Assembly (NCBI GenBank): GCA_016722025.1
Contig: JADKGZ010000001.1
Location: forward strand, 310,001-374,000
DNA: 64,000 bases
Source of the DNA: Acidimicrobiaceae bacterium
GTDB taxonomy: Bacteria; Actinomycetota; Acidimicrobiia; Acidimicrobiales; Ilumatobacteraceae
Direction of reading: 5' to 3'
A model generated the notes under the pieces. It was not told the origin of the DNA, did not search any database, and worked only from the letters and a program-made list of their open reading frames with translations. This document shows, in pieces, positions 25,472 through 35,830 of the stretch; positions within the stretch are counted from its first letter, which is position 1, and the number at the start of each line of letters is the position of its first letter. A program made the position numbers and the translations under genes.

Positions 25472-28400
25472 TCAGGCGCGGACGGACCAGCCCTTGTACC
25501 CCTCGACGAAACCGGCCGCTTGCAGCGCCGCCGCCGCCGGCATCGCCGGCGTGATGGGCTCGCCATCGACCTTGCGCACCTCCACGCTGCGGGCACGGCC
25601 GTCCTTCACCAGCCTGGCCAACGCTTCGGCCCACCCCGTGTCGTCGGCCGCCGCAGGAAAGGTGACCACGTGATGCGACCGCCGTTCGAACCACACCAGC
25701 GGCACACCCGAACGCGAGACCACCAACGCACCGGCGGCCCTGGCGGGGCGACCCGGTGATGCCGGCCATGCAATCGCGGCACCGTACGGCTGCGCCGGGT
25801 CGGTGGCTGCCAGCACCACCGGCGCCTCGGCGTCGGCCGGGTGCAGCTCGCGGTCGGGGGTGTCGCGCAGGCTCCGCAGGCGATCGACTGCGCCCGGCAG
25901 GCTGAACTGCGCCGCGCCGAGACCGGCGACGAAGTATCCGCGCCGCGTGAGGCCGCGTTCTTCCAGCACCTTCAACACGCCGTACACACCCGCGTAGCCC
26001 CCGCGCACACCCTCGGCGAGCACCGCCTCGCGGGTGACCACGCCGTAGCGATCGAGCAACTGCAACGCGGTGCCATGTGCAGCTTCGGTGAGCGAGGGAG
26101 CCGGCAGCAGCAACGGTGCCACCAGGCTCCAGCGGCCGGCACCCAACGGAGGGCCGATGCGAGTGAGCCGCCCAGGCCGCGGGCGCCCGCGTACGGGCCC
26201 AGCCGGCCGACCGCCTTTCGAGCCTTTGCCGCCCAGCAGCGCCCGCAGCGCAGCGAGCGAGTCGTTGGTGACCTCGCCGGCCCACACCAGATCCCACAGC
26301 GCAGTGAGCAGCTCGGTGTCGGTAGCACCGGCGGCATCGCCGACAGCAGCCGCACGGAGGCCGCCCCAGAAGCTGGCTCCGTGCACCCGTAGGTGCTCGC
26401 GCAGCAAGTGGTGCAGCGCACCAGCCGGCGGCTCGGGTGCTTCCCAACCCTGCGCCAGCACCGGCAGCTGATCGGCGAAGCACAACCGGATGCGACCGTC
26501 GTTGGCGCCAAGGGCGCCGGCACCCACCCACACCAGCTCGCCCGCGGTGCACAGCTCGTCGAGGTCGGCGGCCCGATACGACCGAAGCCGTGCCGGCAGC
26601 ACCTCGGTCTCCAACGCACTGGCCACGAGCGCCGCGCCCTGCAACTGACCGAGCGCTTCCACCAGGCCGTCGAGCCCACGGCGATCGCCCGCGATGTTGT
26701 GCCAGCCGAGCAGGAAGCGAGCGTAGGCCGGCTGCTCGACCGGCTCGACCTCGCGGCGCAGCGCTGCCAGCGAGCGACGGCGCAACTGGCGCAGCACATC
26801 GACATCGCTGAACTCGCGGCCGCTGCCATTCGGCCGGAACTCGCCACGCACCACGCGGCCCTCGGCCTCCAGCGCCGCGAGGGCCCCCATCGCACGGTCG
26901 ATGGAGATGCCGAACCGGGCGGCGAGCCCCTCCACCACAAATGGGCCGTTGGTGCGCATACCGGCCCACCAGCGATTCCAACGGGTGCGGCACCGGCTCG
27001 GTGAAGGCCCGCGGCAGGCCCAACGGCACGTTGCACCCGAGGGCGTCGCGGTAGCGGGCAGCGTCTTCCGCGGCGACGGCGCGCTCGACGCCGGCGACCG
27101 ACACGAGGATGGCCCGGCGATCGTGCAGCAGTGATGCCAACCAGGTGGCGCTCTCGTGGCCCTCGCAACGCAGGTCGACTTCGGCCGCGGACAGGTCGCC
27201 CACCTTGCGCAGCACGTCGTGCAGCTCGTCGGCGCTGCGGGCGCGGCGGCCGTCGGCCAGCAACTGCAGCTCGAGCTCCAGGTCGGCGAGCGCCCCGGGG
27301 TCGAGCAGCTCGCGCAGCTCCTCGGCGCCGAGCAGGTCGCGCAGCAGATCGCGATCGAGCGACAGCGCCGCGGCACGACGCTCGGCAAGCGGGCTGTCGC
27401 CTTCGTACATGAACGCGGCGATCCAGTTGAACAGCAGGCTCTGGGCGAACGGCGACGCCTTGGCGGTGTCGACGCTGACGACCCTGATGGCCCGACTGCG
27501 CAACTGGCCCAGCACCTCGCGCAGCGCAGGCAGGTCGAACACGTCTTGCAGGCACTCGCGGCTGGCTTCCAGCAGCATCGGGAACGTGGAGTACTTGCTC
27601 GCCACCGCGAGCAGGTCGGCCGCCCGCTGGCGCTGCTGCCACAGCGGCGTGCGCTGATCGGGCCGGCGGCGAGGCAGCAGCAGCGCCCGCGCAGAGCACT
27701 CGCGGAAGCGGGCGGAGAACAGCGACGTCTGCGGCAGCGAGGCCATCACCAGCTCGTCGATGTCGTCGGGGTCGATGATCAGCTCGTGCAGGGGCAGCTC
27801 GTCGGCGGCCTCGGGCAGGCGCATGACGATGCCGTCGTCGGTGTACATCGTCTCCACCGGGATGTCGTAGCGCTCGACCAGGCGGCGCTCGATCGCCATC
27901 GCCCACGGGGCGTGCACGGGCACACCGAACGGGCTGAGGATGCACACCCGCCAGTCGCCGATCTCGTCGCGGAAGCGCTCGACCACGATGGTGCGGTCGT
28001 CGGGCACCGCGCCGGTGGCCTCGGCCTGCTCGTCCAGGTAGAGCAGCACGTTGTGCGCGGCCAGGGCATCGAGCGAGTAGTCGGCCATCAGCGACGCCAG
28101 CGCACGCTCGGCAGGCAGCGCACGCGCCTCGCGCTGGAACGCACCCAGTGCGCGACCCAGCTCGAGTGGCCGGCCGGGCCGATCGCCGTGCCAGAACGGC
28201 ATCTTCCCCGGCTGCCCCGGTGCCGGCGTGACCACCACCCGCTCGAACGTGATGTCCTCGATGCGCCACGTGCTCGCGCCGAGCAGGAACGTCTCGCCCG
28301 CCCGGCTCTCGTAGACCATCTCCTCGTCCAGCTCGCCCACGCGGGTGCCGTCGGGCAGGAACACGCCGAACAGGCCACGATCCGGGATGGTGCCGCCGCT

Positions 28401-30002
28401 CATGATGGCCAGCCGCTTGCTGCCATCGCGGGCGCGCAGCGTGCCGGCCACACGGTCCCACACCAGGCGCGGGCGTAGCTCGTTGAACTCCTCACTGGGG
28501 TAGCGGCCCGACAGCAGGTCGAGCACGTTGTACAGCAGCTCGTCGCTGAGCTCGGCGAAGCAGGCGGCACCGCGCACCATCGCGCTCAGCTGGTGCACCG
28601 GCAGATCGGGCTGCATCGCCACGTGCGCGACGATCTGCTGGGCCAGCACATCGAGCGGGTTGCGCAAGAAGCGGCTGCTCTCGATGAGGCCCTCGCGCAT
28701 GCGCCGCACCACCACCGCGGCCTCCAGCAGGTCGCCGCGATGCTTGGGGTACATGGTGCCCTTGCTGGGCTCACCGACGCTGTGGCCGGCACGCCCGATG
28801 CGCTGCAGACCTCGCGACACAGCGCCGGGCGACTCGACCTGGATGACGAGATCTACCGCGCCCATGTCGATGCCCAGCTCGAGGCTGCTGGTGGCCACGA
28901 TGGCGCGCAGCTCGCCGCGCTTGAGCTGGTCTTCGATGACCACCCGCTGCTCGCGAGCCAACGACCCGTGGTGCGCTTTCACCAGGTCGCCCGCGAGCCC
29001 GGCGGCCCCGGCTGCGTCGACGCCTGCCTCGGCAGCGAGCTCGTTGAGCCGGGCCGCGAGCCGCTCGGTGAGGCGGCGACCGTTGCAGAAGATGATGGTG
29101 CTGCGGTGCGCCAGCACCTGTTGCAGGATGCGCGGGTAGATGCTGGGCCAGATGCTGCTGCGTTGGCCCTGCAAGGCGGCCTGCGCCGGCCCGCTGCGCA
29201 GCTCGTTGGTGACCTGCCCCATCGCGCCCATGTCGTCGACGGGCACCACCACCTCGACTTCCAGTGGCTTGCGGATGCCCGAGTCGATGATGGTGACCGG
29301 GCGGCGCGGGCCCGCTGCGCCGTTGACTCCCACGCTGTGACCACCCAGGAAGTGCGCGATCTCTTCCAGCGGCCGTTGCGTGGCGCTGAGGCCGATGCGC
29401 TGCGGCGGGCGCACGGTGAGTGCTTCGAGCCGCTCGAGGCTGAGCATGAGGTGCGCCCCTCGTTTGGTGGTGGCCATCGCGTGGATCTCGTCGATGATGA
29501 CGGTGTGCACGTTGACCAGCGTGTTGCGCACCTCGCTGGTGAGCATCAGGTACAGGCTCTCGGGTGTGGTGATGAGCAGGTCGACCGGGCGCCGGGCCAG
29601 TGCCTGGCGATCCTTCGGCGAGGTGTCGCCGGTGCGCATGGCCACTGTGGGCTCGACGAACGGCACACCGAGCCGCTCGGCCGCCAACCGGATGCCCATC
29701 AGCGGCGAGCGCAGGTTCTTCTCGATGTCGAACGCCAGCGCCCGCAACGGGGAGATGTACAGCACCTGCGTGCGCGCCTTGGGATCGACCGGCGTTGCAG
29801 ACGGCGTGACCAGGCGATCGAGGCTGGAAAGGAACGCGGTGAGGGTCTTGCCGCTACCGGTGGGTGCGCAGACCAGCGTGTGCTGCCCGCTGCGGATGGC
29901 CGGCCAGCCCTGGATCTGCGGTGGCGTGGGGGTGGGGAACGACGCGGCGAACCACTCGCGCACGGCGGGCGAGAAGCCCTCGAGCACCGGATGGTCGGCC
30001 AT
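25472..30002 (-). CDS. lhr: Lhr-family ATP-dependent helicase (frameshifted as sequenced)
   Basis: A very large superfamily 2 DNA helicase of about 1510 residues, the usual Lhr length. N-terminal core: TPPQIQGWPAIRSG, Walker A CAPTGSGKTLTAFLSSLDRL, motif II VIIDEIHAMATTKRG, motif VI LQRIGRAGHSVGEPSKG. The Lhr winged-helix and C-terminal extension follow. One frame break at about 26957, between LESLVGRYA and RTNGPFVVEGLAARFGISID, interrupts the reading frame; the C-terminal third continues cleanly to EGYKGWSVRA. Lhr unwinds RNA:DNA hybrids and acts in the mutagenic/repair response in mycobacteria. The break is probably a sequence error. Confidence 0.93.
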
Positions 30003-30157
30003 GCGTGCAGGCTACGCCAGGGGTGTGACGAGGCGGCCCGGGCGCGGGCGGGCCGAGACGGGTTGGACAGCGGTTCGCAGGTTGCAGGTCGCGGCGAGCC
30101 GCCAGTGTCATCTGCTCAGCACCCGCCCCCCGGAGACGGGCCGAAACCAGAGCCGCC

Positions 30158-30517
30158 TCACCAGGCTTCGACGTCGTGGCCGTCGTCGGCGAACGATTCG
30201 AACCGTTGGCGGCGGCGGGCATCCGCACCCGACTCGATGATCGCCGCGTGCTGCTGCTGCCAGGGGGTGCGGCCCCTCACGTGTGGCGGCAGCGGGCCGA
30301 CCAGCGGTGCAAGGCGTTCGAAGCGCTGCCGTGCCGCCTGTCGCGACACCCCCAGCAGCCGGCCGATGCGAGCCCAGTCGTAGTGCTCGGCCCGCGCCAG
30401 GTGCACGGCTCGCACGAGCAGCCAGTCGAGCTCGTCGGCAAGGGCCTTCACCGAGGCGAGCGCGAGCCGAGGGTTGGGGCCACCTGCGTCGGCGAGCAAC
30501 TGTCGTACGTCGTGCAT
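30158..30517 (-). CDS. Small helix-turn-helix protein
   Basis: A 119-residue protein with a sigma-70 region 4-like helix-turn-helix (HYDWARIGRLLGVSRQAARQ, then RFERLAPLVG). The ATG at 30517 has a strong ribosome binding site (GGAGGA, six bases upstream). It diverges from the glycyl-radical enzyme gene with a 104-base gap and could regulate it, but similar proteins occur alone. The 155 bases between this gene and lhr hold nothing I can support. Confidence 0.75.
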   Translation of the reverse strand: MHDVRQLLADAGGPNPRLALASVKALADELDWLLVRAVHLARAEHYDWARIGRLLGVSRQAARQRFERLAPLVGPLPPHVRGRTPWQQQHAAIIESGADARRRQRFESFADDGHDVEAW

Positions 30518-30609
30518 GGCTTCCTCCGGGCTCCGATGCGCACACCGGTGGGGAAGCCGTGCCGGCACCATACCGACCTTCGGCCCTGCACGGCGGGTGT
30601 CAGCGTCCG

Positions 30610-30615
30610 TACGGT
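30610..30615 (+). promoter_or_regulatory. -10 box of a leaderless promoter for yjjI
   Basis: TACGGT lies exactly six bases before the ATG at 30622, with no ribosome binding site between. This fits transcription starting at the A of the start codon. Confidence 0.45.
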
Positions 30616-30621
30616 GTGACC

Positions 30622-32190
30622 ATGACTCTCGACGTTTCCGGCGACAACGAGTTCGAGGCTCGCGCACGCGCGCTGGTGCAGGACGGCTCGCTGGGCTACG
30701 ACCAGAAGGTGCGCCGACTGGCTGCGCTCGCCACCGAGATGTTGCCCTACCCGCTCATCTCCGCCGCCTGCGAGGAGGCGCTGAGCAAGCGGGTGATCTG
30801 CGACATGTACGAGGGCAACGCGCCCTTCACCGCCCGCTACATCCTGCCCGACTACGAGAAGGCCATCCGGCAGGGCCTGGTGCACCTGGAGATGCCGCCG
30901 CCCACCACCCTCGCCGACGCGCTGGCGTTCCTGCAGATCATGTACTCGCAGGTACCCAGCGTCACCACCTATCCCGTGTACTTGGGCGACCTCGACAAGG
31001 TGCTCGCCCCGTTCGTCGACGACCGGATCAGTGACGCGCAGCTCGACGATGCGCTGCGCCGCTTCTGGATCGGCATCGACCGCATGCTGCCCGACGCCTT
31101 CGTGCACCTCGATCTGGGGCCGCACGACAGCCGCATCACCCGCTCGATCCTGCGCGTGGAGCGCTCACTTCGGCAGGCCGTGCCCAACATCACGCTGAAG
31201 GTCGACCCGTCGGTGACGCCCGACGACCTCATCGAGGATGCGGTGCTCACCGTCTTCCAGACCGGCAAACCACACTTCGTCAACCACCCGATGATGGTGG
31301 GCGATCACGGCGACCAGTACGCCGCCGTCAGCTGCTACAACTCGTTGAAGATCGGCGGCGGGGCGCACACGCTGGTGCGCGTCAACCTCAAGGAGGTGGC
31401 CCTGCGTCACACCGGCAGCACCGACGAGTTCCTCGCAACCACGCTCCCCCACTACGTGGAGCTCACCGCCGAGCTGGCCGAAGCCCGCGTGCGCAGCCTC
31501 GTCGAGCAACAGCACTTCTTCGACACGCACTGGCTCGCCACGGAAGGGCTCATCGACATCGATCGTTTCTCGGCGATGTTCGGCATCTTCGGCCTCGCCG
31601 AGTGCGTCAACCTCTTGATGGCATACGAGCACGCCGGCAGTGAGGCCCGCTACGGCCACGATGCGGCCGCCGACGCGCTCGGCCGCCGGGTCGTGGAACG
31701 GGTCGCCGAGCTCGTCGCCCAGCGGCCGATGCCGTACTGCGAAGGCGGCAACGGCTTCTGCTACCTGCACAGCCAGAGCGGCATCGATCTCGACAACGAC
31801 GTCACGGCCGGCACTCGCATTCCGGTGGGCGACGAGCCGAGCATGTTCGAGCACATCAACACCTGTGCGCCGCATCACCGGTTCTTCGCGTCGGGCATCA
31901 GCGACATCTTCCACGTCGACGAGACAGCGGTGCGCAACCCCAGAGCCGTGGTCGACATCATCCGCGGCGCGTTCGCCAGCGGCATGCGCGACTTCACCTT
32001 CAACCTCGACGGCAACGAGTTCGTGCGCATCACGGGCTACCTGGTGCGCAAGAGCGACCTGGCCAAGATCGCCGACGGCGAGGGGGCCCGCCACAGCAGC
32101 GACTACCTGGCCGCGGGCAGCGAGAACGCCTACCACCTCACGCAGCGAGCCGTGAAGCGAATCGGATGCCACGAGCGGGCACCCCGCTGA
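30622..32190 (+). CDS. yjjI: YjjI-family glycyl-radical enzyme (DUF3029)
   Basis: A 522-residue predicted glycyl-radical enzyme of the uncharacterised YjjI family, near the length of the E. coli protein. A conserved Cys in YAAVSCYNSLKIGGGAHTLV is a candidate thiyl site, and the C-terminal glycyl-radical loop is NEFVRITGYLVRKSDL, with Gly followed by Tyr as in other members. PHFVNHPMMVGDHGDQ and PMPYCEGGNGFCYLHSQSG are further conserved-looking blocks. The next gene encodes the matching YjjW-type activase. Such enzymes are oxygen-sensitive, so activity would need micro- or anaerobic conditions. The substrate is unknown. Confidence 0.87.
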   Translation: MTLDVSGDNEFEARARALVQDGSLGYDQKVRRLAALATEMLPYPLISAACEEALSKRVICDMYEGNAPFTARYILPDYEKAIRQGLVHLEMPPPTTLADALAFLQIMYSQVPSVTTYPVYLGDLDKVLAPFVDDRISDAQLDDALRRFWIGIDRMLPDAFVHLDLGPHDSRITRSILRVERSLRQAVPNITLKVDPSVTPDDLIEDAVLTVFQTGKPHFVNHPMMVGDHGDQYAAVSCYNSLKIGGGAHTLVRVNLKEVALRHTGSTDEFLATTLPHYVELTAELAEARVRSLVEQQHFFDTHWLATEGLIDIDRFSAMFGIFGLAECVNLLMAYEHAGSEARYGHDAAADALGRRVVERVAELVAQRPMPYCEGGNGFCYLHSQSGIDLDNDVTAGTRIPVGDEPSMFEHINTCAPHHRFFASGISDIFHVDETAVRNPRAVVDIIRGAFASGMRDFTFNLDGNEFVRITGYLVRKSDLAKIADGEGARHSSDYLAAGSENAYHLTQRAVKRIGCHERAPR

Positions 32191-32241
32191 CCCGATGAAG
32201 GACACTGCCCGATGAAGGACACTGCCCGATGAAGGACACTG
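32191..32241 (+). repeat. Three exact 17-bp repeats spanning the yjjW start
   Basis: The 17-bp unit CCCGATGAAGGACACTG occurs three times without a mismatch (32191-32207, 32208-32224, 32225-32241). Each copy contains an ATG (32195, 32212, 32229). Only the third opens the activase gene. The first two each encode the hexapeptide MKDTAR and stop at a TGA that overlaps the next ATG. Confidence 0.95.
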
Positions 32242-32969
32242 CGACCGGACTCGTCGCCAGCACCATCGCGTTCAGCAACGTCGACGGGCCGGGCAATCGC
32301 TTCGTCGTGTTCCTGCAGGGCTGCAACTTCGACTGCGTCGCGTGCCACAACCCGCAGACCATTCCTGGCCATGCCGTCGAGGGCGACCACGCGCCACTGC
32401 GCATGACCGTGCCCGAGTTGCTGACGCAGATCCGCCGCGCGGCCCCTTTTCTGAGCGGCATCACCGTCTCGGGCGGTGAGGCCACCCAGCAGGCCGGCTT
32501 CGTCCACGCGCTGTTCACCGCCGTCAAGGACGACCTGTCGCTTGCTCATCTCACCTGCTTCGTCGACTCCAACGGTGCCTGCGGCCCCGACACATGGGCC
32601 GGCCTCTCGCCGGTGATGGATGGTGCGATGATCGACCTCAAGTGCCTCGACGCGCAGATCCACCAGCAGATGACCGGCCAACCCAACGACGAGGTGCTGG
32701 CCAGCATCCGCCAGCTCCACGCCCTCGGCCTGCTCTACGAAGTCCGTCTGTTGATCCTGGCTGGCGTCAACAACGGCACCGAACTGGTGCAGCACACCGC
32801 CGAATGGCTGGCAGCAGTCGATCCTGCGATGCGCGTGAAGGTGATCGGCTTCCGCCAGCACGGTGTGCGCCCTCGCACCCCGGCGTTGGTGGAGCCGAAC
32901 GCGCACGAGCTGCAGGCCGTCGCGACGATGCTGCAGGCGGCCGCCGGCTTCGACATCTGCGTGATCTGA
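32229..32969 (+). CDS. yjjW: YjjW-type glycyl-radical enzyme activase (radical SAM)
   Basis: A 246-residue radical SAM enzyme that would install the glycyl radical on the adjacent YjjI protein. The [4Fe-4S] motif CxxxCxxC is in LQGCNFDCVACHNPQ at residues about 31-45, with GITVSGGEATQQAGF (SAM-binding GGE) and MIDLKCLDAQIHQQMTG. The ferredoxin-like insertion with extra Cys clusters found in many activases, as I recall including E. coli YjjW, is missing, so this is a compact form. The start ATG 32229 is the third of three tandem copies of the start region. Confidence 0.87.
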   Translation: MKDTATGLVASTIAFSNVDGPGNRFVVFLQGCNFDCVACHNPQTIPGHAVEGDHAPLRMTVPELLTQIRRAAPFLSGITVSGGEATQQAGFVHALFTAVKDDLSLAHLTCFVDSNGACGPDTWAGLSPVMDGAMIDLKCLDAQIHQQMTGQPNDEVLASIRQLHALGLLYEVRLLILAGVNNGTELVQHTAEWLAAVDPAMRVKVIGFRQHGVRPRTPALVEPNAHELQAVATMLQAAAGFDICVI

Positions 32970-33017
32970 CCGAGTGGTCGTGTGTGCGCTTGTGCGCCGC
33001 CAGACTGAGCAGTCCCC

Positions 33018-34727
33018 ATGTCCGAACGAGCGAGCGACCGTGTGCAACTCCGCCCGTGGCAACGCGCCGCGTTCGACAAGTTCGCGGCCAGCGAGCAACC
33101 CGACTTCCTGGCGGTCGCCACGCCCGGGGCCGGCAAGACCACGTTCGCCCTGGCGTGCGCACGCTGGGCGCTGGCCGGTGAGCGTCGGCGGCTGGTGGTG
33201 GTGGCGCCGACCACCCACCTCAAGACCCAGTGGGTGCACGCGGCGCATCGCATGGGCCTGCACCTCGACCACCAGTGGTCGCCGGCCGATGGCATCGCCA
33301 AGGACGTGCACGGCATCGTCACCACCTACCAGCAGGTGTCGACCAAGGCGTCCAACGGTGCCGACACCGCGAAGAAGCTGCGCGGGCTGGCCAACGACGC
33401 GTTCGTGATCCTCGACGAGGTGCACCACGCCGGCGACGAACGAGCGTGGGGCGACGGCGTGCGCACTGCGTTCGAGCTGGCCAACCGACGCCTCAGCCTC
33501 AGCGGTACACCGTTTCGCAGCGACACGGCCAGCATCCCGTTCGTGCGCTACGAGGAGACCGGCGTGGGTGGCGAGGCGCAGCCCGACTTCACCTACGGCT
33601 ACGCCGATGCGCTGCGCGACGGCGGCGTCGTACGGCCGGTGTACTTCCCCCGGTTCGACGGCTTGATGGAGTGGAGCGCCCCCGACGGCAGCATCATCAG
33701 CGCCAACTTCCACGACGACCTCGACCGCGCCGGCTCGTCGCACCGGCTGCGAGCCGCGCTCAGCCTGGAGGGCGACTGGCTGGCAGTGGTGATGACCCAG
33801 GCGCACGACCGACTGCTGCAGATCCGCCGCAGCCAGCCCGATGCGGGCGCGCTCGCGATCTGCATGGACCAGGACCATGCGCGCGACATCGTGCGCTTCA
33901 TCCGCAATCGCTTCCAGGTCGAGGCCGACGTGGTGGTGAGCGACGATCCCGATGCCAGCCGCAAGATCGCAGCGTTCGCCACCAGCAGCCGTCCGTGGCT
34001 GGTCGCGGTGCGGATGGTGAGCGAAGGTGTCGACATCCCACGCCTGCGGGTGGGCGTGTTCGCCAGCACCGTGGTCACCGAGCTGTTCTTCCGCCAGGCC
34101 GTCGGCCGCTTCGTGCGCTGGACGCGCGGGTTGCCGAACCAGAAGGCGTACGTCTACCTGCCCGACGATCCGCGGTTGCGCCAGCATGCCTTCCAGATCG
34201 CCGAGGCCCGCCGGCACGTGCTGCGACCCCCGGCCGACCGCGACGACGAGTTCTCCCAGGAGCAACTGGAGCGCGAAGCCAAGCAAGAGCTCGACCTGTT
34301 GCCCGAGCAGCTCTCGTTGTTCAGCGTGCTCTCCTCCACCGCCACCGGCATGAGCGTGCACGCGTTCACCGAAGACGGCCTCACGCTGCTGCACGGGGGC
34401 GTGTCGCAACCGCTGTTCGACGACGAACCCGAGATCCCCGAGCCCGACGAGGCACGCGTGGCCGACGATGCGCTCGACCTCCCCGAGGTGCCCACCGACG
34501 CAGGCTTCCCGCTGGCCGGCGCGAAGAGCATCGCCGAACGCAAAGAAGAGCTGCGCGAGCAGAACATGGAGCTCGCCAAGCGCATCGTCGATCTCACCGG
34601 CTTCGGCCATGCCAAGGTGCAGGTCGAGCTGAACCGGCTGGTCGGCATCATGTCGGTCGGCAGTGCCACCAACAGCGAGCTCGAACGGCGCCTGCGCCAC
34701 GGCCAAGCCTGGCTGCGCCGACGCTAG
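33018..34727 (+). CDS. DEAD/DEAH-type superfamily 2 helicase
   Basis: A 569-residue helicase related to the XPB/RadD/type III-restriction-like branch. Q-like motif LRPWQRAAFDKFA, Walker A ATPGAGKTTFALAC, motif II VILDEVHHAGDE, motif III LSLSGTPFRSD, motif VI FFRQAVGRFVRWTRGLPNQ. A C-terminal extension rich in acidic and coiled-coil-like residues (KSIAERKEELREQNMELAKR) follows. Specific role unknown; it may act in DNA repair. It lies 48 bases after yjjW. Confidence 0.87.
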   Translation: MSERASDRVQLRPWQRAAFDKFAASEQPDFLAVATPGAGKTTFALACARWALAGERRRLVVVAPTTHLKTQWVHAAHRMGLHLDHQWSPADGIAKDVHGIVTTYQQVSTKASNGADTAKKLRGLANDAFVILDEVHHAGDERAWGDGVRTAFELANRRLSLSGTPFRSDTASIPFVRYEETGVGGEAQPDFTYGYADALRDGGVVRPVYFPRFDGLMEWSAPDGSIISANFHDDLDRAGSSHRLRAALSLEGDWLAVVMTQAHDRLLQIRRSQPDAGALAICMDQDHARDIVRFIRNRFQVEADVVVSDDPDASRKIAAFATSSRPWLVAVRMVSEGVDIPRLRVGVFASTVVTELFFRQAVGRFVRWTRGLPNQKAYVYLPDDPRLRQHAFQIAEARRHVLRPPADRDDEFSQEQLEREAKQELDLLPEQLSLFSVLSSTATGMSVHAFTEDGLTLLHGGVSQPLFDDEPEIPEPDEARVADDALDLPEVPTDAGFPLAGAKSIAERKEELREQNMELAKRIVDLTGFGHAKVQVELNRLVGIMSVGSATNSELERRLRHGQAWLRRR

Positions 34728-34730
34728 CCT
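34725..34730 (+). promoter_or_regulatory. -10 box of a leaderless promoter for the MntR/IdeR-like gene
   Basis: TAGCCT lies seven bases before the ATG at 34738 and overlaps the stop codon of the helicase gene. No ribosome binding site is seen. Confidence 0.4.
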
Positions 34731-34737
34731 TGGCGAC

Positions 34738-35397
34738 ATGCCTGCTGTCGGAGAGCACCACCCTGCTTTCGAGGAGTACTGCGAGTGCATCTTCGAGCTC
34801 GACGAAGACGACGTCGCAGTCATCCAAGCCCGCATCGCCGAGCGCTTGCAGGTCAGTCGGCCGGCCGTCAGCGAGATGATCCGTCGGCTCGAGACCGAAG
34901 GCCTCATCACCACCGACCGCGCCATTCGCCTCACCACCGCCGGCCAGGCGTTGGCGCAGCGCGTCGTGCGCCGCCATCGGTTGGCTGAGCGGTTCCTCAC
35001 CGACATGCTCGGCCTGTCGTGGGCCGATGCCCATCACGAGGCGGGCAAGTGGGAGCACGTGATGAGCGACGCAGTGGAAGCAGCGATGGATCGCGTGCTG
35101 GGCAACCCCACCACCTGCCCGCACGGCAACCCCATTCCCGGCTCGCTGTACGACGCGCCCACGATGGTGCCGCTGTCCGACATCCTGGTCGGCCACTCGT
35201 TCACCATCGCGCGCATTCCCTGAAGAGCTCGAGTTCGCCCCGGCGTGCTCGACTTCCTCGAGGAAGCCAGCATCCTCCCCGGCCACGTCGGCATGCTCCT
35301 GGGCACCTCGCCCGATGGCACGGTCACCATCGAGATCGCCGGCCATCCGGTGGGGGTCGGCTCGTTCGCCAGCACCCGCATCCTCGTCACGGCATGA
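34738..35397 (+). CDS. DtxR/MntR/IdeR-family metal-dependent regulator (two compensating frameshifts)
   Basis: A metal-sensing repressor of 219 residues if repaired. The winged helix is ARIAERLQVSRPAVSEMIRR with LITTDRAIRLT; the dimerisation/metal-binding domain has HHEAGKWEHVMSDAVEAAMD and TTCPHGNPIPGS, which hold typical His, Glu and Cys ligands. An extra T at 35221 creates a TGA, and a base is missing near 35241; between them the text reads EELEFAP in the +1 frame, and the FeoA/SH3-like tail continues to ASTRILVTA. Net length stays a multiple of three. It would control iron or manganese genes. Confidence 0.85.
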
Positions 35398-35801
35398 GAC
35401 ACCACCGCCTCCCCACCATCGCCGCGGTGTGCGTGGCGGCTGTGCTCGCTGCGTGCAGCCCCACCACCTACGACTCCACTGCCGACACTCAGCCGCGCGA
35501 GGCAACCTCCACCACACTGCCCACGGGCACGGCCGCCGAGTTGCTGCCGCTGCTGCTCGCCGAGGTGCAGGGCCTGCCCACGAGAGTGATGAACGCCGAC
35601 GGCGACGGTGCGGCCGCCACTCGCATCGAGCAGCTGTGGGCTGCAGTGAGCCCAGAGATCGAGGCAACACAACCCGAGCTGGTCCCCGATTTCGAGTTCG
35701 TCATCCGCCGTTGCCGCGCTGCGGCCGACCGCAACCGCCCCGCCGACGCCGACCGAGCGTTCAAGAACCTCACCACCCTGGTGCAGGCCTACCTCGGCTG
35801 A
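35394..35801 (+). CDS. Small lipoprotein of unknown function
   Basis: A 135-residue exported lipoprotein with signal peptide and lipobox (LPTIAAVCVAAVLAACSPTT). A Thr-rich linker is followed by a helical domain (AELLPLLLAEVQGLPTRVMN, EFVIRRCRAAADRNRPADAD). The ATG at 35394 overlaps the stop of the metal regulator (ATGA), suggesting coupling. No family recognised; the linkage to a metal regulator is only positional. Confidence 0.72.
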   Translation: MRHHRLPTIAAVCVAAVLAACSPTTYDSTADTQPREATSTTLPTGTAAELLPLLLAEVQGLPTRVMNADGDGAAATRIEQLWAAVSPEIEATQPELVPDFEFVIRRCRAAADRNRPADADRAFKNLTTLVQAYLG

Positions 35802-35806
35802 GCCTT

Positions 35807-35823
35807 CCCGTGCCGAGCACGGG
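35807..35823. terminator. Bidirectional terminator hairpin
   Basis: CCCGTGC-CGA-GCACGGG is a perfect 7-bp stem with a three-base loop, located in the 29-base gap between the convergent lipoprotein and helD genes. Confidence 0.6.
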
Positions 35824-35830
35824 GATGGTG

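Noticed and set aside
32130..35006. Long open frame on the minus strand opposite the yjjW, helicase and metal-regulator genes
   Set aside because: It is a shadow of well-recognised plus-strand genes; its translation is His/Arg/Val-rich without any known motif, as expected for GC-rich antisense frames.
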